This document shows positions 5,684 through 5,756 of a stretch of 5,756 nt of DNA, piece after piece. Position 1 is the stretch's first letter. Each line of letters starts with the position of its first letter. The translations under genes were made by a program, and so were the position numbers. The stretch is taken from the NCBI GenBank assembly GCA_016937075.1, contig JAFGWQ010000071.1, forward strand, positions 1 to 5,756, written 5' to 3'. The notes under the pieces were generated by a model. That model ran no database searches. It worked only from the letters and a program-made list of their open reading frames with translations, and was not told the DNA's origin. The stretch is from Campylobacterales bacterium (GTDB taxonomy: Bacteria; Campylobacterota; Campylobacteria; Campylobacterales; Sulfurovaceae).

Positions 5684-5756
5684 TGGTTAAATTAGGATAC
5701 AAAGCAAGCTCTTTATTGTTCATGATGCCAATGCCTTTATCTAAAACATCTTTAGC
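5673..5756 (-). CDS. C-terminal end of an unidentified protein (partial, runs off the right edge)
   Basis: An open minus-strand frame enters at the window edge as AKDVLDKGIGIMNNKELALY, continues as PNLTNAL and stops at TAA (5675-5673). It overlaps the mnmD start by 11 bases in another frame, the arrangement of consecutive genes in one operon. The residues look like an ordinary soluble protein end. I do not recognise the family from 27 residues. If real, mnmD is at least the second gene of its operon. Confidence 0.6.
   Translation of the reverse strand, partial: AKDVLDKGIGIMNNKELALYPNLTNAL

Overview
The window looks like a chromosomal segment of a Campylobacterota (former Epsilonproteobacteria) bacterium, perhaps of the Sulfurimonas/Sulfuricurvum/Sulfurovum type. 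This is inferred from the style of the MnmG and RibE proteins, the compact gene packing with overlapping stops and starts, and AT-rich promoters with a T-run plus TATAAT and no clear -35 box. No species can be named from the sequence alone.

Layout, left to right. Positions 1-85 are the right end of an insertion sequence that looks IS3-family: the last 17 codons of a transposase on the + strand, then a terminal inverted repeat ending about 85. Positions 221-1909 (minus) encode a 562-residue, very AT-rich protein that I read as a divergent homologue of Tn7 TnsE, the target-selection protein that directs transposition to replicating DNA. It begins 42 nt after the stop of mnmG (1952-3847, minus). 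A 164-nt divergent intergenic region follows, with a palindrome that places a TATAAT box on each strand, and a GC-rich 51-nt patch that is also a 16-codon mini-ORF. On the + strand come ribE (riboflavin synthase, 4012-4629) and a small cupin (4629-4922) joined by a stop/start overlap. Converging on them from the right is a MnmD-type tRNA methyltransferase (4916-5683, minus), whose start overlaps the end of an unidentified gene running off the window (5673-5756, minus).

How the genes fit together. MnmG and MnmD act in the same tRNA pathway: MnmE-MnmG installs an aminomethyl-type group on U34, and MnmD methylates it to mnm5(s2)U34. They lie in separate transcription units, and MnmD lacks the FAD oxidase half of E. 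coli MnmC, so an ammonium-derived nm5U route is the simplest inference. ribE and the cupin form a translationally coupled pair. The left third (IS end plus TnsE-like gene) is accessory DNA joined to a core gene. Hand counts on several 60-base lines give about 22-32% G+C in the TnsE-like gene against about 42-47% in mnmG.

The most unusual item is the TnsE-like gene. It stands alone directly behind mnmG, with no tnsA, tnsB, tnsC or tnsD in view and no room for a normal Tn7-type transposon end between the two genes.
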